A DNA stretch of 26,221 nt from assembly GCA_964504025.1 (NCBI GenBank), contig CAZDCO010000019.1, positions 1 through 26,221 of the forward strand, in the 5' to 3' direction. Positions 15,989 through 22,857 of the stretch are shown here, one piece after another. Origin of the DNA: Scatosoma sp964504025 (GTDB lineage: Bacteria; Bacillota; Clostridia; Christensenellales; Borkfalkiaceae). The position numbers were made by a program, and so were the translations under genes. Each line of letters begins with the position of its first letter. The stretch's first letter is position 1. A model generated the notes under the pieces. That model searched no databases and was not told where the DNA came from. It was given only the letters and a program-made list of their open reading frames with translations.

Positions 15989-17215
15989 ATGACGGTTGAA
16001 ACACTTATTAAACAGAGCGAAGAAGCGTTGTGCGACAATTTTCGTCGTGCGGACGATATCAGCGAATATAATCAAGAAAAGGTATTGAAAGCGTTTAACG
16101 CACATTCGATTGCCCTTAGACATTTTAACGGTACGACGGGCTACGGCTACGGCGACGAAGGACGGTTCGTTCTCGGCGACGTTTTCGCGCAATCATTGGG
16201 CGCGGAAGCAGGGATCGTATCGCCTGCCATTTTAAGCGGCACGCACGCGTTGACGGTCGCTTTGTTCGGCGTGTTGCGCACGGGCGATTCCGTGCTTTGC
16301 ATATCTGGCATGCCGTACGACACCATCCGCGGCGTCATCTACGGCGACGGGAACGGTTCGTTGCGCGATTTCGGTATTTCTTTCGATTGCGTGGAGCTGA
16401 ACGAAGAGGGAAAGTTCGATAAAGCGGCGATTGCCCGTGAAATGGATCGAATCGGTTCGTCCTTGAAGATGATCTACGTTCAGCGTTCGCGCGGTTACGA
16501 ACTTCGCGACGCGTTTACGGTTGCGGAGATCGGCGAAATTTGCTCGTTCGTGCGTGAGCGCGGCTTTAACGGCTGCATTTTCACCGATAATTGCTACGGA
16601 GAGTTCGTGGAAAAGCAAGAACCGTGCGATGTGGGCGCGGACGTTGCCGTCGGCTCGCTCATTAAAAATCCCGGTGGCGGACTTGCGCCTACGGGCGGTT
16701 ATATCGTCGGCAAAGAAGAGTATATCGAACGGATCGGCAAACGGCTTACCGCGCCTTCGATCGGGAACGAAGTGGGATCGTACGCCTACGGCTACCGTTT
16801 GTTTTATCAAGGTTTGTTCCTTGCGCCGCATACGGTCAATCAGGCGATCAAAGGCAGCTTGTTGATCGGTAAATGTATGGAAACGCTCGGCTATGAAAAT
16901 TTTCCGAAGTTGGATAAAACGCCTGCGGATATCACGCGCGCCATTCGCTTCGATACGGCGAAACAATTGTGCGATTTCATTCAATCGGTACAGGACGCTT
17001 CGCCGGTGGACAGTTTCGTAACGTTAGAGCCGTGGGATATGCCGGGGTACGACAGCAAAGTCATTATGGCGGCAGGCTGTTTCGTGGACGGCGCGTCGAT
17101 CGAATTGTCCGCCGACGCACCCGTAAAAGAACCGTACACCGCCTATTTTCAGGGCGGTTTGACGTACGAACATTGCAAGTACGCTTTGAAAAAGATATTG
17201 TCCAGACTTTTATAA
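15989..17215 (+). CDS. Methionine gamma-lyase-like PLP enzyme ('aluminium resistance' / YnbB family)
   Basis: Cytoplasmic PLP-dependent fold-type I protein of 408 residues. It is placed in the YnbB/aluminium-resistance family by the YGYGDEGRF N-terminal signature, SGTHALTVALFG, the cofactor Asp in FTDNCYGEF (Asp200), the probable Schiff-base lysine in GSLIKNPGGGLAPTGGY (Lys226) and APSIGNEVGSYAYGYRLFYQGLFLAPH. The real substrate of this family is not settled; C-S lyase activity is inferred from homology. ATG 15989 with GCGGAG nine bases upstream is chosen over in-frame GTG 15959, which lacks a ribosome site and lies inside the palindrome cluster. In Bacillus subtilis ynbB lies in the same general region downstream of miaA and hfq, so the neighbourhood is conserved. 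A terminator follows eight bases after the stop. Confidence 0.85.
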   Translation: MTVETLIKQSEEALCDNFRRADDISEYNQEKVLKAFNAHSIALRHFNGTTGYGYGDEGRFVLGDVFAQSLGAEAGIVSPAILSGTHALTVALFGVLRTGDSVLCISGMPYDTIRGVIYGDGNGSLRDFGISFDCVELNEEGKFDKAAIAREMDRIGSSLKMIYVQRSRGYELRDAFTVAEIGEICSFVRERGFNGCIFTDNCYGEFVEKQEPCDVGADVAVGSLIKNPGGGLAPTGGYIVGKEEYIERIGKRLTAPSIGNEVGSYAYGYRLFYQGLFLAPHTVNQAIKGSLLIGKCMETLGYENFPKLDKTPADITRAIRFDTAKQLCDFIQSVQDASPVDSFVTLEPWDMPGYDSKVIMAAGCFVDGASIELSADAPVKEPYTAYFQGGLTYEHCKYALKKILSRLL

Positions 17216-17222
17216 AAAATAC

Positions 17223-17272
17223 GCAAAAAAAACGGGACTGTTCGCTGTGAAAAGCGAATCGTCCCGTTTTTC
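17223..17272. terminator. Bidirectional terminator between the YnbB-like gene and ung
   Basis: A long hairpin has a 10-bp outer stem (AAAACGGGAC/GTCCCGTTTT), a small internal mismatch, and a 6-bp inner stem (TTCGCT/AGCGAA, 17241-17246 with 17253-17258). Runs of A on the left and T on the right let it serve both converging transcripts; ung ends at 17283. Confidence 0.9.
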
Positions 17273-17282
17273 TTTATACCGT

Positions 17283-17951
17283 TTAATCGTCAAGATCCCA
17301 TTTGATGGGCGGTACGCCGTGCGCCGTTAAATACTCGTTCGTTTTAGAAAAGTGTTTACAGCCGAAAAATCCGTTATACGCGGACAACGGCGAGGGGTGC
17401 GCACATTCTAAAATGCAATGCTTGTTGCCGTCGATGAGAGGCTTTTTGCTGCGTGCGTTGCCACCCCAAAGGATAAACACGACGTGTTCCTTTTGCTCGG
17501 AAATCAATCGAATTACGCTGTCGGTGAACCACGTCCAACCGCATTTTGAATGGGAGTTCGCCTGATGCGCTCGCACCGTCAACGAAGTGTTCAACAGCAA
17601 TACGCCTTCCTTTGCCCATTTGCTTAAATTGCCGCTGTTTGGCGGTTCACAGCCGATGTCCGATTTCAATTCCTTGAAAATATTTTCCAACGAGGGCGGT
17701 TTTTTGACGCCGTCCTGCACGGAAAAGCACAGTCCGTGCGCCTGTCCTTCGTTGTGATAGGGGTCTTGTCCGAGTAGCACCGCTTTCACTTTGGAAAAGG
17801 GAGTGTATCGGAAACAGTTATACAAATCGTACATGTCGGGATATACGATGTGCGTTTTATATTCCTCGATTAAAAATTTTCGTATGTTTTGATACCGCTC
17901 GTCCGCGAATAGCGGCGCAAGTCGTTCGTTCCAGTCGCTTAAATCGATCAT
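17283..17951 (-). CDS. ung: Uracil-DNA glycosylase, family 1
   Basis: Base-excision repair enzyme that removes uracil from DNA. It has 222 residues, a normal length. The water-activating motif GQDPYH (61-66, catalytic Asp63) and the DNA-intercalating loop HPSPLS (185-190, His185) are intact, and VVFILWGGNA carries the uracil-recognition strand. AGAGG lies about 9 bases before ATG 17951. It is the last gene of the minus-strand cluster, 20 bases after the nucleosidase gene. Confidence 0.96.
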   Translation of the reverse strand: MIDLSDWNERLAPLFADERYQNIRKFLIEEYKTHIVYPDMYDLYNCFRYTPFSKVKAVLLGQDPYHNEGQAHGLCFSVQDGVKKPPSLENIFKELKSDIGCEPPNSGNLSKWAKEGVLLLNTSLTVRAHQANSHSKCGWTWFTDSVIRLISEQKEHVVFILWGGNARSKKPLIDGNKHCILECAHPSPLSAYNGFFGCKHFSKTNEYLTAHGVPPIKWDLDD

Positions 17952-17971
17952 TCGTATATCCTCTTACGGCG

Positions 17972-18628
17972 TTATAAATTGTCGAATACGACGGACAACG
18001 CCGCTTGCAAATTCTTCAACGCCCGTTCCTTGTTTTGTAAAAACTGTTCGGTGGTGCTACCGCTGCCTGCTACGTCGGAAATGGCTTTTACCGAGTATAC
18101 GGGCAACTGCGCCGCGTACGCCGCCTGTACGATCGCCGCACCTTCCATATCGCGAATATCGGCGTGTAACGTGTCCGTCAGCAGCGCGTAATCGCTCTTG
18201 CTGTCATTGAACCGATCGGCAGTGCCGAGTTTTTTCACGGGGAAGGGCGCGTTCGTCGTGCGAAGGGCAAGGTATGGTTCGTCGTATTCGTTCAGCGTTC
18301 CGATCGGCGTTCCGTTCAACTGCGCCAAGTCGAAGTCGAATTGTACCGCTTCGCCGATTTGATATACCTCGCAAAGTTTCGTACCGTCGTTCAAACCGCC
18401 AGCCACGCCGAAATTCAACAAAATTTCCGCGTCGAATTTGCTAACGAGTAGCTGCGCGCCGAGCGCGGCGTTCACTTTACCTACGCCGCAAACGCATACG
18501 GCTGTTTCCTTGCCGTACGCCGAGCCGACGTATACTTTTTTACCGCTCACCGTTAAAGAGCGGACAACGTTCATTTTTTTAAGCAAAATATTTGCTTCGC
18601 TTTCCATTGCAATCACTGCACCGATCAT
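17972..18628 (-). CDS. mtnN: 5'-methylthioadenosine/S-adenosylhomocysteine nucleosidase
   Basis: Hydrolyses methylthioadenosine and S-adenosylhomocysteine, recycling by-products of SAM-dependent reactions. The 217 residues from ATG 18628 show the catalytic set: Glu11 in VIAMESE, Glu162 in RDMEGAA and Asp185 in KAISDVAG, with the phosphorylase-fold motif NFGVAGGL at 72-79. A frame extension to 18661 is rejected because AGGAGA lies about five bases before ATG 18628. It sits between the phosphopantetheinyl transferase and ung; the grouping probably reflects shared transcription rather than one pathway. The radical-SAM MiaB encoded nearby is one source of SAM by-products. Confidence 0.92.
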   Translation of the reverse strand: MIGAVIAMESEANILLKKMNVVRSLTVSGKKVYVGSAYGKETAVCVCGVGKVNAALGAQLLVSKFDAEILLNFGVAGGLNDGTKLCEVYQIGEAVQFDFDLAQLNGTPIGTLNEYDEPYLALRTTNAPFPVKKLGTADRFNDSKSDYALLTDTLHADIRDMEGAAIVQAAYAAQLPVYSVKAISDVAGSGSTTEQFLQNKERALKNLQAALSVVFDNL

Positions 18629-18688
18629 TTTTTCTTCTCCTGTCGTTTGTTTTCTTCCCAAAGGGGTTGTTTTTTCGTTGTGGATATG

Positions 18689-19213
18689 TTATACTATTTC
18701 TATCCGTTCCGCTTGCGAAAAATCGTTTTCGCAACATACGGCGATCCATACGTCGTCTTGGCGCAAAATGGAAAGGGGAACGGGAAACGGCTCGCCTTCG
18801 TAAAGGAGTTTGCCGTTCGCATATTGCAACTTTCGCAAGTCGTGCGCGAGCGTGCCGCCCAACCACTTGACGGCGCTTTCCTTGATCGTCCAGTGCCGTA
18901 AAAAGTCGTCGGCGTTGGCGATTTCCCGTCGTTCCGACGGCGAAAAGCGTTTCAAAATCGGCTCGTACTCTACGCGCCTGCACGCTTTTTCCGCGTCTAC
19001 GCCCACGTTTTTATCGCTGACGGCGATGAACAATTCGTCGTTGGTATGCGATACCGAAAAATAGAGCGGTTGCGGTGCGTTTTCCAAATACGGTTTTCCG
19101 TTCTTTCGGACGATACGCACGTCGTGCAGGTAAAAGAACCGTTGAAAAAGGGCGCGCAACGCATCGTCGGTCGAGGCAAACGCCGTTACGTTGGTATGAA
19201 ATAGTTTTTCCAT
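18689..19213 (-). CDS. 4'-phosphopantetheinyl transferase, Sfp type
   Basis: Moves the 4'-phosphopantetheine arm of CoA onto carrier proteins. It has 174 residues, shorter than Bacillus Sfp (about 224) but with every core motif: NGKPYL (38-43), FSVSHT (52-57), the Mg-binding VGVDAEKA with Asp73 and Glu75, and WTIKESAVK with Trp108, Lys111, Glu112 and Lys116. Start ATG 19213 agrees with the protein N-terminus. The longer frame to 19267 would begin upstream of the promoter -35. There is no ribosome site, and the promoter -10 ends only ten bases before the start codon, so the mRNA is probably leaderless. No synthase or carrier-protein gene is nearby, so the target carrier is unknown. Confidence 0.88.
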   Translation of the reverse strand: MEKLFHTNVTAFASTDDALRALFQRFFYLHDVRIVRKNGKPYLENAPQPLYFSVSHTNDELFIAVSDKNVGVDAEKACRRVEYEPILKRFSPSERREIANADDFLRHWTIKESAVKWLGGTLAHDLRKLQYANGKLLYEGEPFPVPLSILRQDDVWIAVCCENDFSQAERIEIV

Positions 19214-19223
19214 AATATAGATA

Positions 19224-19252
19224 ATTATAACAAAGGAGAGAAAAAATGTCAA
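19224..19252 (-). promoter_or_regulatory. Perfect consensus promoter giving a near-leaderless transcript
   Basis: On the minus strand TTGACA (19247-19252), 17 bases and TATAAT (19224-19229) match the sigma-A consensus exactly. A start about seven bases past the -10 falls near 19217, only some four bases before ATG 19213. The -35 overlaps codons 1-3 of the divergent plus-strand gene, and the spacer holds that gene's ribosome site. Confidence 0.85.
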
Positions 19253-19704
19253 GAGCTGATAGGGCAAAAGAGTATTTTATTCAAGGATATACCTGTTCGC
19301 AAGCGGTCGTGCTTGCTTTTGAAGACTTGCTTTCCGTCGATCGCGAGCAGTTGTTGCGGTTAACGTTGCCGTTCGGGGGCGGAATCGGCAGGTTGCGCTT
19401 TACGTGCGGTGCGGTAAGCGGTATGGTCGTCGTGATCGGCTTGCTGTTCGGGTCGTCGGAAATCGACGTGGCGAACAAAAAGGAAACGTACGCGATCACG
19501 CAACGGTTATGCGCACGCTTTAAGGAGGCGCAGGGCAGTTTGATTTGTGGCGAATTGTTGCAAAATATGCACGTGGCGGTCGAAGTCGGGGGAGAAGCCT
19601 CTCCGCGCGACGGGGAATATTATAAAAAGCGTTCGTGCGCGGATACGGTGTATTCGGCAGCTGCGATCGTAGAGGAGTATTTGACGGAACGGGGAATACT
19701 CTAA
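19246..19704 (+). CDS. C_GCAxxG_C_C family redox-type protein
   Basis: A 152-residue small cytoplasmic protein of the C_GCAxxG_C_C family, named for its spaced cysteines. Here they are Cys17 (GYTCSQAV), Cys54 in FGGGIGRLRFTCGAVSG, Cys89, Cys101 (LICGELL) and Cys131 (RSCADTV). The family is widespread in anaerobes and its function is unproven; metal or redox roles are inferred from the cysteines. AAAGGAGAG is ideally placed before ATG 19246. It is divergent from the phosphopantetheinyl transferase gene, and the coding region itself carries that gene's -35. A convincing promoter of its own is not visible, although AT-rich sequence precedes it. Confidence 0.88.
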   Translation: MSRADRAKEYFIQGYTCSQAVVLAFEDLLSVDREQLLRLTLPFGGGIGRLRFTCGAVSGMVVVIGLLFGSSEIDVANKKETYAITQRLCARFKEAQGSLICGELLQNMHVAVEVGGEASPRDGEYYKKRSCADTVYSAAAIVEEYLTERGIL

Positions 19705-19721
19705 TCGGAAATAAATAAAAT

Positions 19722-19756
19722 AACGGGCAGGAACGCGTTCGTTCTTGCCCGTTTTT
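19722..19756 (+). terminator. Terminator between the C_GCAxxG_C_C gene and ychF
   Basis: A 14-bp stem (19722-19735 with 19740-19753, one G-T pair) with a CGTT tetraloop is followed by a T run. The A-rich left flank and the ychF stop at 19760 suggest it also serves the converging transcript. Confidence 0.9.
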
Positions 19757-19759
19757 CTC

Positions 19760-20875
19760 TTATTTGTTGCTTTTAGAAACGTTGAAGTAATATTCTACGA
19801 CGTCGCCGTCTTGCATGACGTACTCTTTACCTTCCGAACGCACCTTGCCTTTTTCCTTTGCCGCGGCGATCGAGCCAAGCGTCAAGAGCGTTTCCCAGTT
19901 GACGACGTCCGCGCGGATAAAACCTTTTTCAAAGTCGGTATGGATCTTACCTGCGGCTTGCGGTGCTTTCGTGCCTTTGACGATCGTCCAAGCGCGCGTT
20001 TCCTTTTCGCCTGCCGTGAGATAGGAGATTAAGCCGAGCAGGGCGTACGATTTTTTAATCAGCCTGTCCAAACCGCTTTCGCCAAGCCCAAATTCTTCCA
20101 TGAACAACGCCTTGTCTTCGGCGTCCATTTGCGACAACTCTTCTTCCGTCTTGGCACAGATGACCAACACTTCCGCGTCTTCCTTGGCGGCAAATTCTTT
20201 CACTTTGACGACGAACGGCAACGAATCTTCGTCCTTGCCCATATCGCTTTCCTTGATGTTCGCCGCGTAGATGACGGGCTTCACGGTCAAGAGGAAGCAG
20301 TTTTTCATAAACTCCGTTTCCTCTTCGGTAAAGGGGAAGCTGCGCGCAGGCTTTTCGCTTTCGAGGTGGGCGTACAACCTTTCCAAAAAGGCGTATTCTT
20401 CCGCCGCCTTCTTATCCGTGCCGCCGCGCGCCTGCACTTTCACTTTGTTCATACGGTTTTGCACCGCTTCCATATCGGACAAAACTAACTCTAGATTGAT
20501 CGTTTCGATATCGGTAACGGGATCGATCTTGTTGTCAACGTGCGTAATGTTCGAGTCCTCGAAGCAACGCACGACGTGCACGATCGCGTCCACTTCACGG
20601 ATATGGGATAAAAATTTGTTTCCCAAACCTTCGCCTTTCGACGCGCCTTTTACCAAACCTGCAATATCGACGAATTCGATTACGGCAGGGGTAACTTTTT
20701 TGCTGTTGTAGAGCGCGGCAAGTTTATCTAAACGCTCGTCGGGCACGGCGACTACGCCGACGTTCGGCTCGATCGTACAAAAGGGATAGTTCGCACATTC
20801 CGCTCCGGCGTGCGTGATTGCGTTAAAGAGAGTGGACTTTCCTACGTTCGGGAGTCCTACAACACCTAATTTCAT
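19760..20875 (-). CDS. ychF: Redox/ribosome-associated ATPase YchF (OLA1 family)
   Basis: Obg-family P-loop NTPase that prefers ATP and associates with ribosomes. It has 371 residues. G1 is GLPNVGKST (7-15) and G3 is DIAGLVKGASKGEGLGNKFL. The G4 position reads AANIKE, the NxxE form that explains ATP preference. The C-terminal TGS-like domain includes KGFIRADVV and QDGDVVEYYFNV, the last close to the family's universal C-terminus. AAGGATG lies upstream of ATG 20875. It is a single-gene unit with its own promoter, divergent from argS. Confidence 0.96.
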   Translation of the reverse strand: MKLGVVGLPNVGKSTLFNAITHAGAECANYPFCTIEPNVGVVAVPDERLDKLAALYNSKKVTPAVIEFVDIAGLVKGASKGEGLGNKFLSHIREVDAIVHVVRCFEDSNITHVDNKIDPVTDIETINLELVLSDMEAVQNRMNKVKVQARGGTDKKAAEEYAFLERLYAHLESEKPARSFPFTEEETEFMKNCFLLTVKPVIYAANIKESDMGKDEDSLPFVVKVKEFAAKEDAEVLVICAKTEEELSQMDAEDKALFMEEFGLGESGLDRLIKKSYALLGLISYLTAGEKETRAWTIVKGTKAPQAAGKIHTDFEKGFIRADVVNWETLLTLGSIAAAKEKGKVRSEGKEYVMQDGDVVEYYFNVSKSNK

Positions 20876-20911
20876 AATCGTTCATCCTTATTTTCCAAAA
20901 ATTTCTCATCT

Positions 20912-20940
20912 ATTATAATATAAAAATTAAAATTTGGCAA
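20912..20940 (-). promoter_or_regulatory. ychF promoter
   Basis: Minus strand TTGCCA (20935-20940), 17 bases and TATAAT (20912-20917). The leader to ATG 20875 is about 30 bases. It lies back to back with the argS promoter. Confidence 0.8.
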
Positions 20941-20968
20941 ATTAAAGTTGCCCAAAATAGAAAAATAC

Positions 20969-20997
20969 TTGCCGAAATTAAAAAAATGTGGTATAGT
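20969..20997 (+). promoter_or_regulatory. argS promoter
   Basis: TTGCCG (20969-20974), 17 bases and TATAGT (20992-20997), with an extended TGG before the -10. The leader to ATG 21030 is only about 26 bases, too short for a T-box, so T-box control of argS is unlikely. Confidence 0.75.
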
Positions 20998-21029
20998 AGT
21001 ATGGTAAAAAAACGATAAAGGTACGATTT

Positions 21030-22715
21030 ATGGACTATAAGAAATACATTTCCGAAAAAATCAAAGTAGACGGCGTTTCCGCCGAAGAGATCTATACCAT
21101 GTTGGCTCTTCCTCCGAACACGGAGATGGGCGATTACGCGTTGCCCTGCTTCAAGCTTGCGAAAACGCTTAGAAAAAGCCCCGTAGCCATCGCGGAGGAT
21201 TTGCGCGCGACGATCGATACGGACGACGTCGTCAGCGAAGTGTCCGCCGTGAACGGATATTTGAACTTTAAGATCAACAAAGACGGATTCGTCCGTGCGA
21301 CGTTGGAAAAGATTTTCGCCGAAGGGGACGGCTACGGTTCGTCCACGCAAGGGGAAGGCAAGACCGTGTGTATCGACTACTCGTCGATCAATATCGCAAA
21401 ACCTTTCCATATCGGGCATCTTTCCACGACGGTACTTGGCGGTGCGCTGTACCGTATCTATAACTTCCTCGGTTATAAGGCGATCGGTATCAACCACTTG
21501 GGCGACTACGGTACGCAATTCGGCAAGTTGATTTCCGCATATAAGCGTTGGGGAGATAAAACAACGGTAGAAAAGGGCGGCATTCGCGCGTTGAACGAAT
21601 TGTACGTCCGTTTCCACCGCGAAGCGGAAGAACACCCCGAATACGACGACGAGGCGCGTGCGTATTTCAAAAAGATCGAACAGGGCGACGAGGAATGTTT
21701 GCGCCTTTTCCACTGGTTTAAGGACTTGACCTTAAAGGACGTGCAAAAGATATACGATATGCTTGATATCCACTTCGATTCGTACGCAGGCGAAAGTTTC
21801 TATTCGGATAAAATGCAACCGATCGTGGACGAGCTCCGTGAAAAGGGCTTGCTTACCGAAAGCCGCGGCGCGCAAGTCGTCGATTTGGAAGCGTACGGCA
21901 TGCCGCCTTGCATTATTCTGAAATCGGACGGTACGTCGCTGTACGCCACGCGCGATATGGCAGCCGCCGCATACCGTAAAAAGGAATACGATTTTTACAA
22001 ATGCTTGTACGTCGTTGCGTATCAACAGAATTTGCATTTCAAGCAGTTCTTTAAGGTGCTCGAATTGATGGATAAGCCTTGGGCAAAAGATCTCGTACAC
22101 GTCGCGTACGGTATGGTATCTTTGGAAGAGGGGACGATGTCTACGCGTAAGGGTAACGTAGTCTTCTTAGAAGACGTTATCAACAAGTGTATAGAAAAGG
22201 CGTATACGGTAATCGACGAGAAGAATCCCGATTTGGAGAACAAGGAAGACGTCGCAAAAAAGGTCGGCGTCGGCGCGGTAATCTTCGGCGCGTTGTATAA
22301 CAATAAGATCAAAGATATCGTGTTCTCGTACGACAAAGTGTTGACGTTCGACGGTGAAACGAGCGTATACGTACAATATACCTGCGCGAGAGCGAAATCG
22401 GTTCTTCAAAAGGGCGGCGAAGTGAAAACGTTTGAAATTCCGACACTGACGACGGAAGAGATCGAGCTAGTCAAAGCCGTTTCCGTGTTCCCCGAAACGG
22501 TTGCGTCTGCGGCGGAGAAATACGAACCCTCGCTCGTGGCGCGCTACGCAGTGGACGTCGCGCAAAAGTTCAACAAATTCTATTTCGATTGTAAAATTTT
22601 GTCGGCGGAGGACGAAAAGACGAAAAACTTCCGCTTGGCGTTGACAGGTGCGACGTTGCAAGCGTTGAAAAACGCGTTTGCCTTGCTGGGTATCGGTATT
22701 CCCGATAAAATGTAA
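21030..22715 (+). CDS. argS: Arginyl-tRNA synthetase
   Basis: Class I synthetase charging tRNA-Arg, 561 residues, normal length. The HIGH signature is in AKPFHIGHL (127-130). The KMSKS loop is replaced by MSTRKGN (370-376), as usual for ArgS. The N-terminal Add-1 domain (tRNA D-loop contact, residues 1 to about 85) and the C-terminal anticodon-binding helices (YVQYTCARAKSVL onward) are both present. AAAGG upstream sets ATG 21030. It is monocistronic, with its own promoter and terminator. Confidence 0.96.
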   Translation: MDYKKYISEKIKVDGVSAEEIYTMLALPPNTEMGDYALPCFKLAKTLRKSPVAIAEDLRATIDTDDVVSEVSAVNGYLNFKINKDGFVRATLEKIFAEGDGYGSSTQGEGKTVCIDYSSINIAKPFHIGHLSTTVLGGALYRIYNFLGYKAIGINHLGDYGTQFGKLISAYKRWGDKTTVEKGGIRALNELYVRFHREAEEHPEYDDEARAYFKKIEQGDEECLRLFHWFKDLTLKDVQKIYDMLDIHFDSYAGESFYSDKMQPIVDELREKGLLTESRGAQVVDLEAYGMPPCIILKSDGTSLYATRDMAAAAYRKKEYDFYKCLYVVAYQQNLHFKQFFKVLELMDKPWAKDLVHVAYGMVSLEEGTMSTRKGNVVFLEDVINKCIEKAYTVIDEKNPDLENKEDVAKKVGVGAVIFGALYNNKIKDIVFSYDKVLTFDGETSVYVQYTCARAKSVLQKGGEVKTFEIPTLTTEEIELVKAVSVFPETVASAAEKYEPSLVARYAVDVAQKFNKFYFDCKILSAEDEKTKNFRLALTGATLQALKNAFALLGIGIPDKM

Positions 22716-22722
22716 ACGAACG

Positions 22723-22758
22723 AAAAAGCTTTTACTTTTCACGGTAAAGGCTTTTTTT
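22723..22758 (+). terminator. argS terminator
   Basis: A 13-bp stem (22723-22735 with 22744-22756, one G-T pair) and an eight-base loop end in a T7 run, starting seven bases after the argS stop. Confidence 0.85.
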
Positions 22759-22820
22759 ATGCCGAAAACAAAAAATTTTCAAAAAAATTCGAAAAAACTA
22801 TTCCATTTTCCTTGCAAATA

Positions 22821-22829
22821 TGCTATTAT
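22821..22829 (+). promoter_or_regulatory. Possible extended -10 promoter of the helD-like gene
   Basis: TGC-TATTAT (22821-22829) is an extended -10 element about 28 bases before the GTG start. The sequence 17 bases upstream (TTCCAT) is a poor -35, so the promoter is only moderately supported. The preceding argS terminator makes some promoter here necessary. Confidence 0.4.
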
Positions 22830-22857
22830 GATTAGAAGTGCAAAAGGAGCGTTTTTT

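Noticed and set aside
21003..21029. T-box leader for argS
   Set aside because: The promoter leaves only about 26 bases of leader, with no room for specifier stems or an antiterminator.
22678..22857. N-terminal extension of the helD-like protein
   Set aside because: The extended frame overlaps the argS end and its terminator hairpin; GTG 22858 has a well-placed GGAG and fits the family N-terminus.
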